From: Mycolicibacterium austroafricanum
GTDB lineage: Bacteria > Actinomycetota > Actinomycetes > Mycobacteriales > Mycobacteriaceae
Reading direction: 5' to 3'
NCBI RefSeq assembly: GCF_000612725.1
Contig: NZ_HG964455.1
Location: forward strand, 385,166 to 449,165
DNA: 64,000 nt
Part shown: positions 52,549-61,320 of the stretch, in pieces
Position numbering within the stretch: position 1 is the first letter of the stretch
Layout of the letters: each line of letters starts with the position of its first letter
Translations under genes and position numbers: made by a program
The notes under the pieces: generated by a model
Told to the model about the DNA's origin: nothing
Seen by the model: only the letters and a program-made list of their open reading frames with translations
Database searches by the model: none

Positions 52549-53766
52549 ATGGCGATCAACCTGGAAATGCCGAAGAAGCTCCAAGCGGTCATCGAGAAGG
52601 GCCATCAGGGGGCGGCCGAGATGATCCGGCCCATCTCCCGCAAGTACGACCTCAAGGAGCATGCCTACCCGGTCGAACTCGACACGCTCGCCGACATCTT
52701 CGACGGCATCACGGCGGCCAAGACGATCTCGTTCGCGGGCACGGACGCGTTCGTCGGCGCCCGCGACGACGGACAGAAGTCGAATGTCAACGGCGCCAAC
52801 ATGTCTGCGCTGCTGAACGCGCTGGAGATCTCCTGGGGCGATGTGGCGCTGCTGCTGTCGGTGCCCCGGCAGGGTCTGGGCAACGCGGCGATCTCGTCGG
52901 TGGCCACACCGGAACAGCTGGAGCGCCTGGGCAAGGGCGTGTGGGCGGCGATGGCGATCACCGAGCCGAGCTTCGGGTCGGATTCGGCTGCCGTGTCGAC
53001 CACCGCGGTGCTCGACGGCGACGAGTATGTGATCAACGGGGAGAAGATCTTCGTCACCGCCGGCTCGCGTGCGTCCCACATCGTGGTGTGGGCGACGCTG
53101 GACAAGTCCAAGGGCCGTGCCGCGATCAAGTCGTTCATCGTGCCGCGCGAACATCCCGGGGTGACGGTCGAGCGCCTGGAGCACAAGCTCGGCATCAAGG
53201 CGTCGGACACGGCGGTGATCCGCTTCGACAATGCCCGCATCCCGAAGGACAACCTGCTCGGCGATCCGGAGATCCACGTGGAGAAGGGTTTTGCCGGGGT
53301 CATGGAGACCTTCGACAACACCCGTCCGATCGTCGCCGCGATGGCCGTCGGCGTGGCACGCGCCGCGCTGGAGGATCTGCGCAAGATCCTCACCGATGCG
53401 GGCATCGAGATCTCCTACGACAAACCGGCGCACGCGCAGAGCGCGGCGGCGGCGGAATTCCTCCGGATGGAGGCCGAGTGGGAGTCCGGCTACCTGCTGA
53501 CGGTGCGCTCGGCGTGGCAGGCCGACAACCGGATTCCCAACTCCAAGGAAGCCTCCATGGGTAAGGCCAAGGCCGCCCGGGTCGCCAGTGACATCACCCT
53601 CAAGGCCGTCGAAATGGCCGGAACCACTGGCTATTCCGAGGAGACGCTGCTGGAGAAGTGGGCCCGCGACTCGAAGATCCTCGACATCTTCGAGGGCACC
53701 CAGCAGATCCAGCAACTGGTGGTCGCCCGCCGCCTGCTCGGCCTGACCTCAGCCCAACTGAAATAG
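52549..53766 (+). CDS. fadE23: acyl-CoA dehydrogenase FadE23
   Basis: Partner dehydrogenase of 405 residues. It has the classical FAD motif MAITEPSFGSDSAAVSTTAV (about 127-146), KIFVTAGSRASHIVVWA, and the C-terminal WARDSKILDIFEGTQQIQ (about 370) in which the EGT motif binds FAD. The catalytic Glu of the pair cannot be fixed by eye. AGGAAGG lies 10 bp upstream of ATG 52549. Mycobacterial FadE proteins encoded in adjacent pairs usually assemble as alpha2beta2 enzymes. Homologue of Rv3140. It converges with the glycosyltransferase gene. Confidence 0.93.
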   Translation: MAINLEMPKKLQAVIEKGHQGAAEMIRPISRKYDLKEHAYPVELDTLADIFDGITAAKTISFAGTDAFVGARDDGQKSNVNGANMSALLNALEISWGDVALLLSVPRQGLGNAAISSVATPEQLERLGKGVWAAMAITEPSFGSDSAAVSTTAVLDGDEYVINGEKIFVTAGSRASHIVVWATLDKSKGRAAIKSFIVPREHPGVTVERLEHKLGIKASDTAVIRFDNARIPKDNLLGDPEIHVEKGFAGVMETFDNTRPIVAAMAVGVARAALEDLRKILTDAGIEISYDKPAHAQSAAAAEFLRMEAEWESGYLLTVRSAWQADNRIPNSKEASMGKAKAARVASDITLKAVEMAGTTGYSEETLLEKWARDSKILDIFEGTQQIQQLVVARRLLGLTSAQLK

Positions 53767-53802
53767 CCGAGGGCGAGGGCGCCCGCGTGGGGCACCGTCA
53801 GA

Positions 53803-55026
53803 TCAGTTCCCACCAACCAGGTGCTCGAACAGGTCGGCGCCCCGGGCCACACCGCCGGTGGCGGCGAACCCGTCGGCAACCGCACGAGCTCCCGATGTCA
53901 GTCCCATCGCTTCACGAATCTTGTTGCGCAGCCGCGGCGCTGACAATCGCTTCGCGGGCAGCCGGGTACCGCATCGGGCCACCTCGGCACGTCGGGCCAC
54001 CTCGAACTGGTCGCGCCCGTACGGAACGACGCACACCGGCACGCCCCGGGCCAGAGCCCGCTGCGTAGCACCCATGCCTCCGTGCGTGACCGCGCATACC
54101 GCCCGGCCGAGTACGAGATCATGGTCGACGAACCGGAGGATCGTCGCATGGGCGCTGCCTGGGACTTGGTCGACGCCGGCGGGCAGGGTCGCCACCACAT
54201 GGACCGGTTCGTCGGTGAGCGCGTCGACCGCGGCGCTGACCAACCCGGCGTCGCCCTGCCGTTCCGAGGACGTTGTGACGAGAACGATCGGCCGGTCGAT
54301 GGCTGTCAGCCAGTCGGGTGCGTCACCGTGAGCCTTCTCCGGCACGCACGGCCCGATCATGTGCACGTTCTCGCCCCAGTCGGCGGCGTACTGGAACGGG
54401 GTGCCGGTGGCAAGAAACAGAAGTGGCGCGCGCCGAAGGAACTGATCCAGCGAGCCGACCGGGGTGAGACCGACCCGGCTCCGGACGGTGTTGATCGCCG
54501 CGACGGCCGGCCTTTCCAGCGGCCAGCTGACACCCGCGCGAACAACTGAGTCGCGAAGCCGCCCGACCGGACCCGACATCGGCTTCAGGCCCAGACCGAA
54601 CGGAGGCACCCCCGCGACGGTGAGCGCCGGGGTGTACGGCGCAAAGGACGCCCACGGCACTCCTGTCGCCTCGACCGCCGAGTGGGCGCCCCAGCAATTG
54701 ACATCGACCAGCACACCATCAGGCTGCACCGTGGTGAGCGCCTTGCCGAGATCGGCGATCTCATACGATGCCCGGCGCCCGAACGCGCCGATCGACAACT
54801 TCAGCGCACCCACCGGGTTGGACGCCTTCCAGTCGTCCAACTCGATCGCCTCGATGCGCGGGTCGATGGGCTCGACCGAAACTCCAAGTCCGCGTGCGTG
54901 ATCCAACCCGCTCGACAGCGTGCGCAGGTGAACGGTATGGCCGCGACGGGAGAGCTCGGACAGCAGTGCGCCCATCGGCAGCAGGTGTCCGAGAGCCGGT
55001 GAGGTGTATGCTAGGATCGTCGCCAT
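53803..55026 (-). CDS. GT1 (UGT/MGT-like) glycosyltransferase
   Basis: GT-B fold glycosyltransferase of 407 residues starting at ATG 55026 (MATILAYTSPALGHL). The N-terminal acceptor half shows SPALGHLLPMGALLSELSRRG; the C-terminal donor half has the nucleotide-sugar signature AVTHGGMGATQRALARGVPV, then CVVPYGRDQFEVARR. Such enzymes glycosylate lipids, macrolides or other hydrophobic acceptors; the mycobacterial glycolipid (rhamnosyl/fucosyl) transferases belong here. It lies 2 bp downstream of the cyclase-ATPase-TPR gene on the same strand, so expression is probably coupled. Donor and acceptor unknown. Confidence 0.88.
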   Translation of the reverse strand: MATILAYTSPALGHLLPMGALLSELSRRGHTVHLRTLSSGLDHARGLGVSVEPIDPRIEAIELDDWKASNPVGALKLSIGAFGRRASYEIADLGKALTTVQPDGVLVDVNCWGAHSAVEATGVPWASFAPYTPALTVAGVPPFGLGLKPMSGPVGRLRDSVVRAGVSWPLERPAVAAINTVRSRVGLTPVGSLDQFLRRAPLLFLATGTPFQYAADWGENVHMIGPCVPEKAHGDAPDWLTAIDRPIVLVTTSSERQGDAGLVSAAVDALTDEPVHVVATLPAGVDQVPGSAHATILRFVDHDLVLGRAVCAVTHGGMGATQRALARGVPVCVVPYGRDQFEVARRAEVARCGTRLPAKRLSAPRLRNKIREAMGLTSGARAVADGFAATGGVARGADLFEHLVGGN

Positions 55027-55028
55027 CG

Positions 55029-58000
55029 TCAGCCCCGCCGGTCGCTCAGCACCGGGTAGGGACCTCCCCAATGGTGCCGGTACCCTGTGAACTCGCATGC
55101 CGCCGCGTACTCGTCGGCAAGCTGTGCATACCGCTGACGCTCGCCTCGGGCCGAGGCGAGGAGCGCACGAATTCTGATGGTCCAGAGATCCATCGGCGCC
55201 GTCCCTGGACTGCGCGAACACCATTGTTCGAGAACCTCTTCCACTTCGAGGAGGTCGCGTGTACCTCCTCGATCGATCAACATCTCGCACAGGGATTCCG
55301 CCGGACAGCCCAGGTGCAACAGGGGTGCGTCTCGCGTGTGCAGTGTCACCAGATGACGGATCGAGTCGATGGCTTCGTCACGGTGACCGTTTCGAGCAGC
55401 TTCCCTGGCCAGCTGCATGCCGGTGATGGCCAGCGCGAAGGACTGGAGATTGTGGGTGGTGATGCCGACTTCGGCACGTCTGAGGAGGACGAAAGCCTCG
55501 TCGCGGCGCGGACTTCCGGCTTGAAGCAGCAACGTCGCGTACGTCCACTGTGCGGCGATGATCCCGAACCGGTCACCGAACGACTCCGCCCGCGCCAGCC
55601 ACTCCCTCATGTCGTCGACCAGATCCTCGGCGACATGCATGCCCATGGCGGCGAGGATGCCCCAGTAAAGTGACACGGCCGAAAAGCTCACCGGTGACAT
55701 CGCGCGAGCCAACTCGGTCGCCAACCGGATGTGGCCGATGCCCCGCTCGCGGCTGCCGAGGCACACCTCGCACAGGCCACCGATCGCATAAGCAAGCGCC
55801 CTGTCGGTCGAGGGGTACTCGGGCTCCAGCGCAATGCTGCGCCCGATCACCTCCAATGCCGCATCGAACTCGCAACTGGCCAGGTGCGCGAAAGACATTG
55901 CTGTGTAGAGGATTTCCAGTTCAGCCGCAGGAGTAGGACCGAGCGTGTCGACGAGCTCTGCCAGTTCGGCCGCCAACGGCAGCGCCTCAGGTACCCGATT
56001 GCTGTTGACGATGAAAGTGACGATGCGGCCGGCAAGAGCCAGGGCGAGGGAATGCGAGTCGTCCACCCGCGCGGTGAGCTCGCGCAGTTCGACCAGTCGC
56101 TGATCGTTGTCCGGGTCGGCGCCGACGAAGAGTTCGGTCGAGACCAACATCGTTCGTGGTGCGATACGAAGCGCGGTGACGGCGTCGTCTGCACCCGGGA
56201 GCCCGTCGGCCACCCGCATGGCGATCTCCCACTGGTTCCGCGCTGCCAACAGGTCACGCATCCTCAACCAGTCGGCGGCCCGCAGATGCCAGCGGCATGC
56301 CGTCTCGAAGTCGCCGGCCCCCTCCAGGTGAGTGGCGATCAGAGCCGCATTCTCGTCTTTCGCCGCCGGATCTCGGGTTTCGATCGCGCCGGCCAGCAGG
56401 CGATGCGCCCGTGCTCGGTTGGCGCTGATCTGCGAGTCGTAGGCCACCGCCCGCACAAGCGGGTGACGGAAGCAGTAGCGTTGCCGCGGAGCGAATTCCA
56501 TCTGGTCTATCAACTCGGTGGCGACCAACTCTGCGAGTTCCCCCGACCGCGCGTTCGGCGTGAGCACCTGCAGGGTTTCCGCGTCGAAGCGGTTGCCGAT
56601 GACCGCCGCAGCATTGAGGACCGCTTTCGTGGCCGGCGCCAAGCGATCGATGCGCGCCGCGAGCACCGCCTGTACGGTCACCGGCACACCGATGTCGTCG
56701 ACGTCCCTGATCAACCGGTAGTCGCCGCGACTACCCGCGAGCACCCCACGACCGACCAGATCGCGGACGATCTCTTCGACGAAGTAGGGGTTGCCTGCCG
56801 CCACCCCGACGATTCTCGACGCAAGGCCCCCCATTGCGCCGTCGCCTCCCAGCAGGTTGAGCACGAGGTCCATGGTGAGCGAATCATTCAGTGGCGCAAC
56901 GGTTACAGTGTGATCAGACCGTTTCCGCAACCCACCGCGGTACTCCGGCCGACAGGTAGTGACCAAAACCGTCGATGTCCGTTCCAGCACGGTGGCGAAC
57001 TCGCAGAGAACCGCTTCGCTGGCAGCATCGATCCAATGGGCGTCCTCGAGCACCAGTACCATCGGGGTGGATCGCAGCCGGACGAACCGGGCCATCGTCT
57101 CCACCAGTCGGTGCCGGCGACCGTCCGCTCCGACGTGCAGCGGCGGCGCGGCCCCGTCCGCGATACCCATTGCCTCGAAGATGATCTGGGCGTCGGTAGA
57201 GCCCATCGGAACCTGGGACAGGACAAGCTCACGCGCGTCGTCATCGCCGAGATCGTCGGCCGAGAACATCGCGCGCAGGAGCCGGGACAACGCACGGAAT
57301 GCGATCGGCATCGCGTGAGCGTCACAGCCGGCAAGCACCACTTCTGTTCCTGCGCCCCTCAGTCGCCGGCAGAACTCCTCGACGAGGCGGCTCTTCCCCA
57401 CGCCGGGTGCGCCCACCACACTGACCAGATGCCTACGGCGGCGACGATCGAGTGAATCGCACAGCTGGTGGAGCTCCCCGTCGCGGCCCAACATCAGCCC
57501 CTCGTTGCGGCCGACCACCATGCGTGCGGCTTCCACGGCGACGAGTCGCCGGGCCGGCACGGGCTCGTCGCTGCCCTTGATCCGCACGGTCTGCACGGCG
57601 CCCAACCGAGTGGCGTGTTCGACAAGATCGGCTGTGCTCAGTGAGCACACCACCGCGCCTGCGGGTGCGGCCGCCTCCATTCGCTGCGCCATCCCGACGG
57701 CATGTCCGATCGCGGTGTACCTGCCCGGTCCGGATCCGATGTCGCCGACCACCACGTCACCGGAGTTCAGGCCCACGCGCAGCTGCAGACGGACGCCGTC
57801 GCGTTGCTCGACCTCGTCGGCAAGCTCCCCCACCACAGCCTGGATCTCCAGGGCTGCGATGCAGGCCCGCAGCGCGTGGTCTTCGAGCGCCATCGGTGCC
57901 CCGAACAACGCCATCAGACCGTCGCCGGTGAACTTGTCCATGGTGCCGTGATAACGCTGCACCACCGTCGCCGATCGGTTGAACAGGTCGTTCATGATCT

Positions 58001-58205
58001 CGCGGAGCCGCTCGGGATCGAGTTCCGCGGCCAGCCGCATTGAACCGACGACATCGGCGAACAACACCGTCACATGCTTGTGCTCACCGGTTGCGGTCAG
58101 CGGAGCGAGCGGCGAACCGCAGACGTCACAGAATCGCGACCTGGCCCGCAGGTCGTTGCCGCACGACCCGCAGGACACCTCGAAGTCGACGACCGGCCTG
58201 ACCAT
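55029..58205 (-). CDS. class III cyclase-ATPase-TPR signalling protein
   Basis: Protein of 1,058 residues. A zinc ribbon opens it (CGSCGNDLRARSRFCDVCGS, about 12-31), then a class III nucleotide cyclase domain (about 42-205): metal Asp in VLFADVVGSM and in DKFTGDGLMALFG, with its Lys. The YTAIGHAVGMAQRMEAAA segment has His for the purine-selecting Asp and Gly for the usual Asn. A P-loop ATPase follows (Walker A VVGAPGVGKSR about 270; Walker B LVLEDAHWIDAAS), then a long TPR-like helical part. No C-terminal LuxR HTH is evident. It resembles the mycobacterial cyclase-LAL proteins. Activity as a cyclase is uncertain; it may be a sensor. It is coupled to the glycosyltransferase gene. Confidence 0.9.
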   Translation of the reverse strand: MVRPVVDFEVSCGSCGNDLRARSRFCDVCGSPLAPLTATGEHKHVTVLFADVVGSMRLAAELDPERLREIMNDLFNRSATVVQRYHGTMDKFTGDGLMALFGAPMALEDHALRACIAALEIQAVVGELADEVEQRDGVRLQLRVGLNSGDVVVGDIGSGPGRYTAIGHAVGMAQRMEAAAPAGAVVCSLSTADLVEHATRLGAVQTVRIKGSDEPVPARRLVAVEAARMVVGRNEGLMLGRDGELHQLCDSLDRRRRRHLVSVVGAPGVGKSRLVEEFCRRLRGAGTEVVLAGCDAHAMPIAFRALSRLLRAMFSADDLGDDDARELVLSQVPMGSTDAQIIFEAMGIADGAAPPLHVGADGRRHRLVETMARFVRLRSTPMVLVLEDAHWIDAASEAVLCEFATVLERTSTVLVTTCRPEYRGGLRKRSDHTVTVAPLNDSLTMDLVLNLLGGDGAMGGLASRIVGVAAGNPYFVEEIVRDLVGRGVLAGSRGDYRLIRDVDDIGVPVTVQAVLAARIDRLAPATKAVLNAAAVIGNRFDAETLQVLTPNARSGELAELVATELIDQMEFAPRQRYCFRHPLVRAVAYDSQISANRARAHRLLAGAIETRDPAAKDENAALIATHLEGAGDFETACRWHLRAADWLRMRDLLAARNQWEIAMRVADGLPGADDAVTALRIAPRTMLVSTELFVGADPDNDQRLVELRELTARVDDSHSLALALAGRIVTFIVNSNRVPEALPLAAELAELVDTLGPTPAAELEILYTAMSFAHLASCEFDAALEVIGRSIALEPEYPSTDRALAYAIGGLCEVCLGSRERGIGHIRLATELARAMSPVSFSAVSLYWGILAAMGMHVAEDLVDDMREWLARAESFGDRFGIIAAQWTYATLLLQAGSPRRDEAFVLLRRAEVGITTHNLQSFALAITGMQLAREAARNGHRDEAIDSIRHLVTLHTRDAPLLHLGCPAESLCEMLIDRGGTRDLLEVEEVLEQWCSRSPGTAPMDLWTIRIRALLASARGERQRYAQLADEYAAACEFTGYRHHWGGPYPVLSDRRG

Positions 58206-58283
58206 CTCCAGTCTTTCCAGCTGCTCTGATGCCTACGATGATCCTCCAACGGGCCGCGGAATTGTCGCCAACGTCGAAAGCGG

Positions 58284-59282
58284 TCAGAACCCGTCGTGGA
58301 CGACCACCCGTGTCCGCCCGGTGACACCACCGCCGATGATGGCGCCGAGCACGTCGGCGACCTGACGCACCGGCACGTCCCTGGTGATGCGGGCCAGATG
58401 ACGTGGCAGCAACTCTGATTCGATCAACGCCCAGATGTCGCGTCGCTTGGCGATCGGCAGCAGCACGGAATCGATACCGGCCAGCGTCACCCCGCGCAGG
58501 ATGAACGGCAGCACCGTGGCGGGCAGATCCGGTGACCCGGCCAGCCCTGAGGCCGCGGCCACCCCACCGTATTTCGTCGTGCTCAACGCGTAGGCCAGCG
58601 TCGTGCCACCGACGCAGTCCACGACCGCGGCCCAGTGCGCCTTGCCGAGGGGTCGGACCTTCTCGTCGGGGCCTGGAACCCGGTCGATCACCTCGGCCGC
58701 ACCGAGATCGCGCAGCAGGTCGTGGGCGTCGGCCTTCCCGGTGGACGCCACCACCTCGTAGCCCAGCCCGGCCAACAGGTCGACGCTGACGCTGCCGACG
58801 CCGCCGGTCGCCCCGGTCACCAGCACCGGCCCGTCGGAGGGGCTGATCCCTTGCGCGCGAACGGCATTGACACTCATCGCCGCGGTGAAGCCGGCGGTGC
58901 CGATCGCGGCAGCGGCGGAGGTGCTCAAGGTCGACAGCTTGACCAGATAGTCGGCCGGATAGCGGGCGGTCTGCGCGTACCCGCCGTGACGGCCCGTACC
59001 GATGTCCTGGCCGTGCGCGATCACCCGGTCGCCGACGGCGAACTCCGGCGAGCGGCTCGAGGTGACGGTGCCCGCGACGTCGATCCCCGGGATCAACGGA
59101 TACGACCGGGCCACGCCACCTTTGGGGGTGACGGCAAGGGCGTCCTTGTAGTTCACGCTCGAGTACTCGACGTGGATGTCCACGTCGCCTTCGGGCAGAA
59201 AGGACTCGTCGACCACTTCATGACGCAGCTCGATTCCACCCTCGGCGTCCTGATGGGCCACCATCGCGTTGATTTCCGTCAT
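58284..59282 (-). CDS. acrylyl-CoA reductase/YhdH-type MDR oxidoreductase
   Basis: Medium-chain dehydrogenase/reductase of 332 residues without the structural zinc Cys4 loop. Marks: VEYSSVNYKDALAVTPKGGV (about 41-60), YPLIPGIDVAGTV, FAVGDRVIAHGQDIGTGRHG, the NADPH loop VLVTGATGGVGSVSVDLLAG (about 147-165), and GGVAAASGLAGSPDLP with ILRGVTLAGIDSV (about 255-280). These fit the YhdH/AcuI family, which reduces acrylyl-CoA or quinone-like substrates with NADPH. ATG 59282 (MTEINAMVAH) is chosen; a GTG 3 codons upstream is possible. Confidence 0.9.
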   Translation of the reverse strand: MTEINAMVAHQDAEGGIELRHEVVDESFLPEGDVDIHVEYSSVNYKDALAVTPKGGVARSYPLIPGIDVAGTVTSSRSPEFAVGDRVIAHGQDIGTGRHGGYAQTARYPADYLVKLSTLSTSAAAAIGTAGFTAAMSVNAVRAQGISPSDGPVLVTGATGGVGSVSVDLLAGLGYEVVASTGKADAHDLLRDLGAAEVIDRVPGPDEKVRPLGKAHWAAVVDCVGGTTLAYALSTTKYGGVAAASGLAGSPDLPATVLPFILRGVTLAGIDSVLLPIAKRRDIWALIESELLPRHLARITRDVPVRQVADVLGAIIGGGVTGRTRVVVHDGF

Positions 59283-59307
59283 GTCGGCCACAGTAGCGGC
59301 GAACGAC

Positions 59308-59340
59308 GAAGCCCCCGACCGCGTGGCGGCCGGGGGCTTC
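59308..59340 (-). terminator. terminator of the antigen 85 gene
   Basis: GAAGCCCCCG (59308-59317) pairs perfectly with CGGGGGCTTC (59331-59340) across a 13-base loop. On the minus strand it lies 18 bp after the antigen 85 stop codon; the following GTCGTTCG has few T residues, so it is a mycobacterial-type hairpin without a strong U-run. It also separates this unit from the downstream MDR gene. Confidence 0.8.
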
Positions 59341-59358
59341 GTACGTGTCTGCGCAGCG

Positions 59359-60333
59359 TCAGAGAAGGTGCGCCTGCAGGTCCGGCTTCATGGCCTGAAG
59401 CTCGCGACCCCAGTACGCCCAGTTGTGCGTGCCGTTGTTGGGGAAGTTGAACACGCCGTTGGTACCGCCCGCGGCGATGTAGTTGTCCTGGAACGTCCGG
59501 TTGGTGCGGATGGTCAGGCCCTCGAGGAACGTGGCGGGCAGGTCGCCGCCGCCGAGCTCGTTGGGCTGTCCGTTACCGCAGTACACCCAGATCCGGCTGT
59601 TGTTGGCGACCAGGCGCGGGATCTGCACCATCGGGTCGTTGTACTGCCAGGCCGGGTCGGTTTCGGCCGGGCCCCACATGTCGTTGGCCTTGTAGCCGCC
59701 GGCGTCACCCATCGAGATGTTGATCAGGCCGGGCCACCAGCCCTCGGACGGGTTCAGGAACCCGGACATCGATCCGGCCCAGATGAACTGGCCCGGGTGA
59801 TGCGCGGCGAGCACCAGCGAGGAACCACCCGCCATCGACAGACCGACCGCGGCACTGCCGGTGGGCTTGACGTCACGGTTGGCCTGCAGCCAGCCCGGCA
59901 GTTCCTGCGTCAGGAAGGTTTCCCAGTTGTAGGTCAGGCAGCCGCTCTTGCCGCACGCCGGCTTGTACCAGTTCGAGTAGAAGCTGGACTGGCCGCCCAC
60001 AGGCATGATGACCGAGATGCCCGAGTCGAGATACCACTCGAACGCCTGCGTGTTGATGTCCCAGCCGTTGAAGTCGTCCTGCGCGCGCAGGCCGTCGAGC
60101 AGGTAGAGCGCCGGGGAGTTCGGGCCACCACTCTGGAACTGGATCTTGATGTCACGCCCCATCGACGGCGACGGGACCATCAGATACTCGACCGGAAGGC
60201 CCGGCCGGGAGAAAGCTCCGGCGGTCGCCGACCCTCCGGTGAGGCCCACTACGCCGGGCAGCAGCACCGCGGCCAGCGCAGCAATGCCGAGTCGACGCGC
60301 CCAGGGGCCGCGAATCCTGTCAAGAAGTCTCAT
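59359..60333 (-). CDS. antigen 85 complex mycolyltransferase
   Basis: Secreted alpha/beta hydrolase of 324 residues that transfers mycolates between trehalose mycolates and to arabinogalactan. The export signal is RRLGIAALAAVLLPGVVGL, with cleavage after TATAG-like GGSATA, then AFSRPGLPVEYLMVPSPSMG. The nucleophile Ser is in GLSMAGGSS (about 163), the His in GTHNWAYWG (about 303), and the fibronectin-binding-like region is around FLNPSEGWWPG. Two cysteines (PACGKSGCLTY) as in Ag85A/B are present, while FLNPSEGWWP is more like Ag85C, so I do not assign A, B or C. GGAAG is present 17 bp upstream. Confidence 0.93.
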   Translation of the reverse strand: MRLLDRIRGPWARRLGIAALAAVLLPGVVGLTGGSATAGAFSRPGLPVEYLMVPSPSMGRDIKIQFQSGGPNSPALYLLDGLRAQDDFNGWDINTQAFEWYLDSGISVIMPVGGQSSFYSNWYKPACGKSGCLTYNWETFLTQELPGWLQANRDVKPTGSAAVGLSMAGGSSLVLAAHHPGQFIWAGSMSGFLNPSEGWWPGLINISMGDAGGYKANDMWGPAETDPAWQYNDPMVQIPRLVANNSRIWVYCGNGQPNELGGGDLPATFLEGLTIRTNRTFQDNYIAAGGTNGVFNFPNNGTHNWAYWGRELQAMKPDLQAHLL

Positions 60334-60720
60334 ACCGTCAATCCATCCATCTTCCGGTACCGCGTGGCGCGGCCTGTCCTGCGATTTCTCGGGCGGACAT
60401 CGACACCACAGACGTCACGGCGATGTCTTCACCGCGCCGTCTCACCTCTCCGAATCCGCCATCAGGCGACGGAGTGGGCCGAGAAAACTTCAGTTCTGCG
60501 GTTGCAGTAAAGCATGTGACCACCGCATGAGGAACCCCAGCCACGCGGAATCATCGGTCTTCCTGCGGAAAAGCGAATTTTACGTCAGCGACGAAATGTC
60601 TGTGAAGTGGCCAAAGTACCGTCGCTTGCCTCACCATTCATCCGCGTAACGAAGTCATTCGCGCGATTGCCGCTTCATAGTGACCGTCGTCACATTTTGT
60701 CGATTCAGTAGGCTCCGCGG
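60334..60720. other. 387-bp intergenic region between antigen 85 and tetR genes
   Basis: No credible gene: short frames on both strands lack start signals and similarity. It should hold the antigen 85 promoter and a long leader (minus strand) and the tetR promoter (plus strand, 60709-60714). No strong -35/-10 pair for the antigen 85 gene could be identified by eye. Confidence 0.6.
60680..60714 (+). promoter_or_regulatory. tetR promoter with palindrome
   Basis: GTGAC-CGTC-GTCAC (60680-60693) is a perfect 5-bp-arm inverted repeat in the -35 region. The -10-like TAGGCT (60709-60714) ends 6 bp before the ATG at 60721, predicting a leaderless transcript. The palindrome differs from the one before the oxygenase gene. 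Confidence 0.45.
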
Positions 60721-61284
60721 ATGCCGAAGGGCCGCGCAAACGCAGGCAGGTTGTCCGCCGACGACTGGATACAGGCCGGCTACGCCATCCTGGCTGACGA
60801 CGGGCTCGAAGCGCTCAAGCTCGATCGGCTGTGCACCCGCCTGGGCGTCACCAAAGGCAGCTTCTACTGGCACTTCGCCGACATGGCGGCCTACCGCAGC
60901 GCCCTCGCCCACGCCTGGGCGCAGCTGCACGATCGCGACCGCCGACACTTCGCGGATCTCGGACACCTCACCCCGCGAGCCCGGCTGAGTCAGATGATGG
61001 CGTCGCTGCTCGGTGAACGACAGTGGACGCTGGAACGTGCGATGCGCGAGTGGGCCCGCACCGACCCGGGTGTCGCCGAGAGCGTGCACGCCGCCGACCA
61101 CCGGGTGCTCGACGCGGTTCGGCACGCCTTTGCCGACGCCGGATTCGACGCGGACGAGGCCGACATGCGGGCGAACGCGGTCTTCGCAGCGGGCATCGGC
61201 TTCCTTCACCTCTCCGACGCCCCGCCCGGAGCGCGAATGGATGCACAGCGCGAGCGCTTCCTCGATCTCATGCTTACGCGCTGA
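60721..61284 (+). CDS. TetR family regulator upstream of flavin oxygenase
   Basis: Repressor of 187 residues. The HTH is near the N-terminus (LSADDWIQAGYAILADDGLE, then LKLDRLCTRLGVTKGSFYWHF, about 10-50). The C-terminal part is a helical ligand-binding domain with a Trp/Met-rich patch (RQWTLERAMREWARTDPG). The first codon ATG 60721 follows a -10-like hexamer closely. The oxygenase gene starts 36 bp downstream across a strong palindrome, so the two genes probably form a regulator-target pair. Confidence 0.9.
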   Translation: MPKGRANAGRLSADDWIQAGYAILADDGLEALKLDRLCTRLGVTKGSFYWHFADMAAYRSALAHAWAQLHDRDRRHFADLGHLTPRARLSQMMASLLGERQWTLERAMREWARTDPGVAESVHAADHRVLDAVRHAFADAGFDADEADMRANAVFAAGIGFLHLSDAPPGARMDAQRERFLDLMLTR

Positions 61285-61289
61285 ACGTT

Positions 61290-61308
61290 CCATACCAAAA
61301 GGTATGGT
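61290..61308. promoter_or_regulatory. palindromic operator over the oxygenase promoter
   Basis: CCATACC-AAAA-GGTATGG (61290-61307), perfect 7-bp arms. The second arm contains a -10-like TATGGT (61303-61308), 12 bp before the ATG at 61321, so a bound repressor would block the promoter. The adjacent tetR product is the obvious candidate. Confidence 0.7.
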
Positions 61309-61320
61309 AGCTTCCGGGGC

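Noticed and set aside
60338..60544. 68-codon frame upstream of the antigen 85 gene
   Set aside because: It overlaps the expected promoter and leader, has no ribosome binding site and no similarity I recognise.
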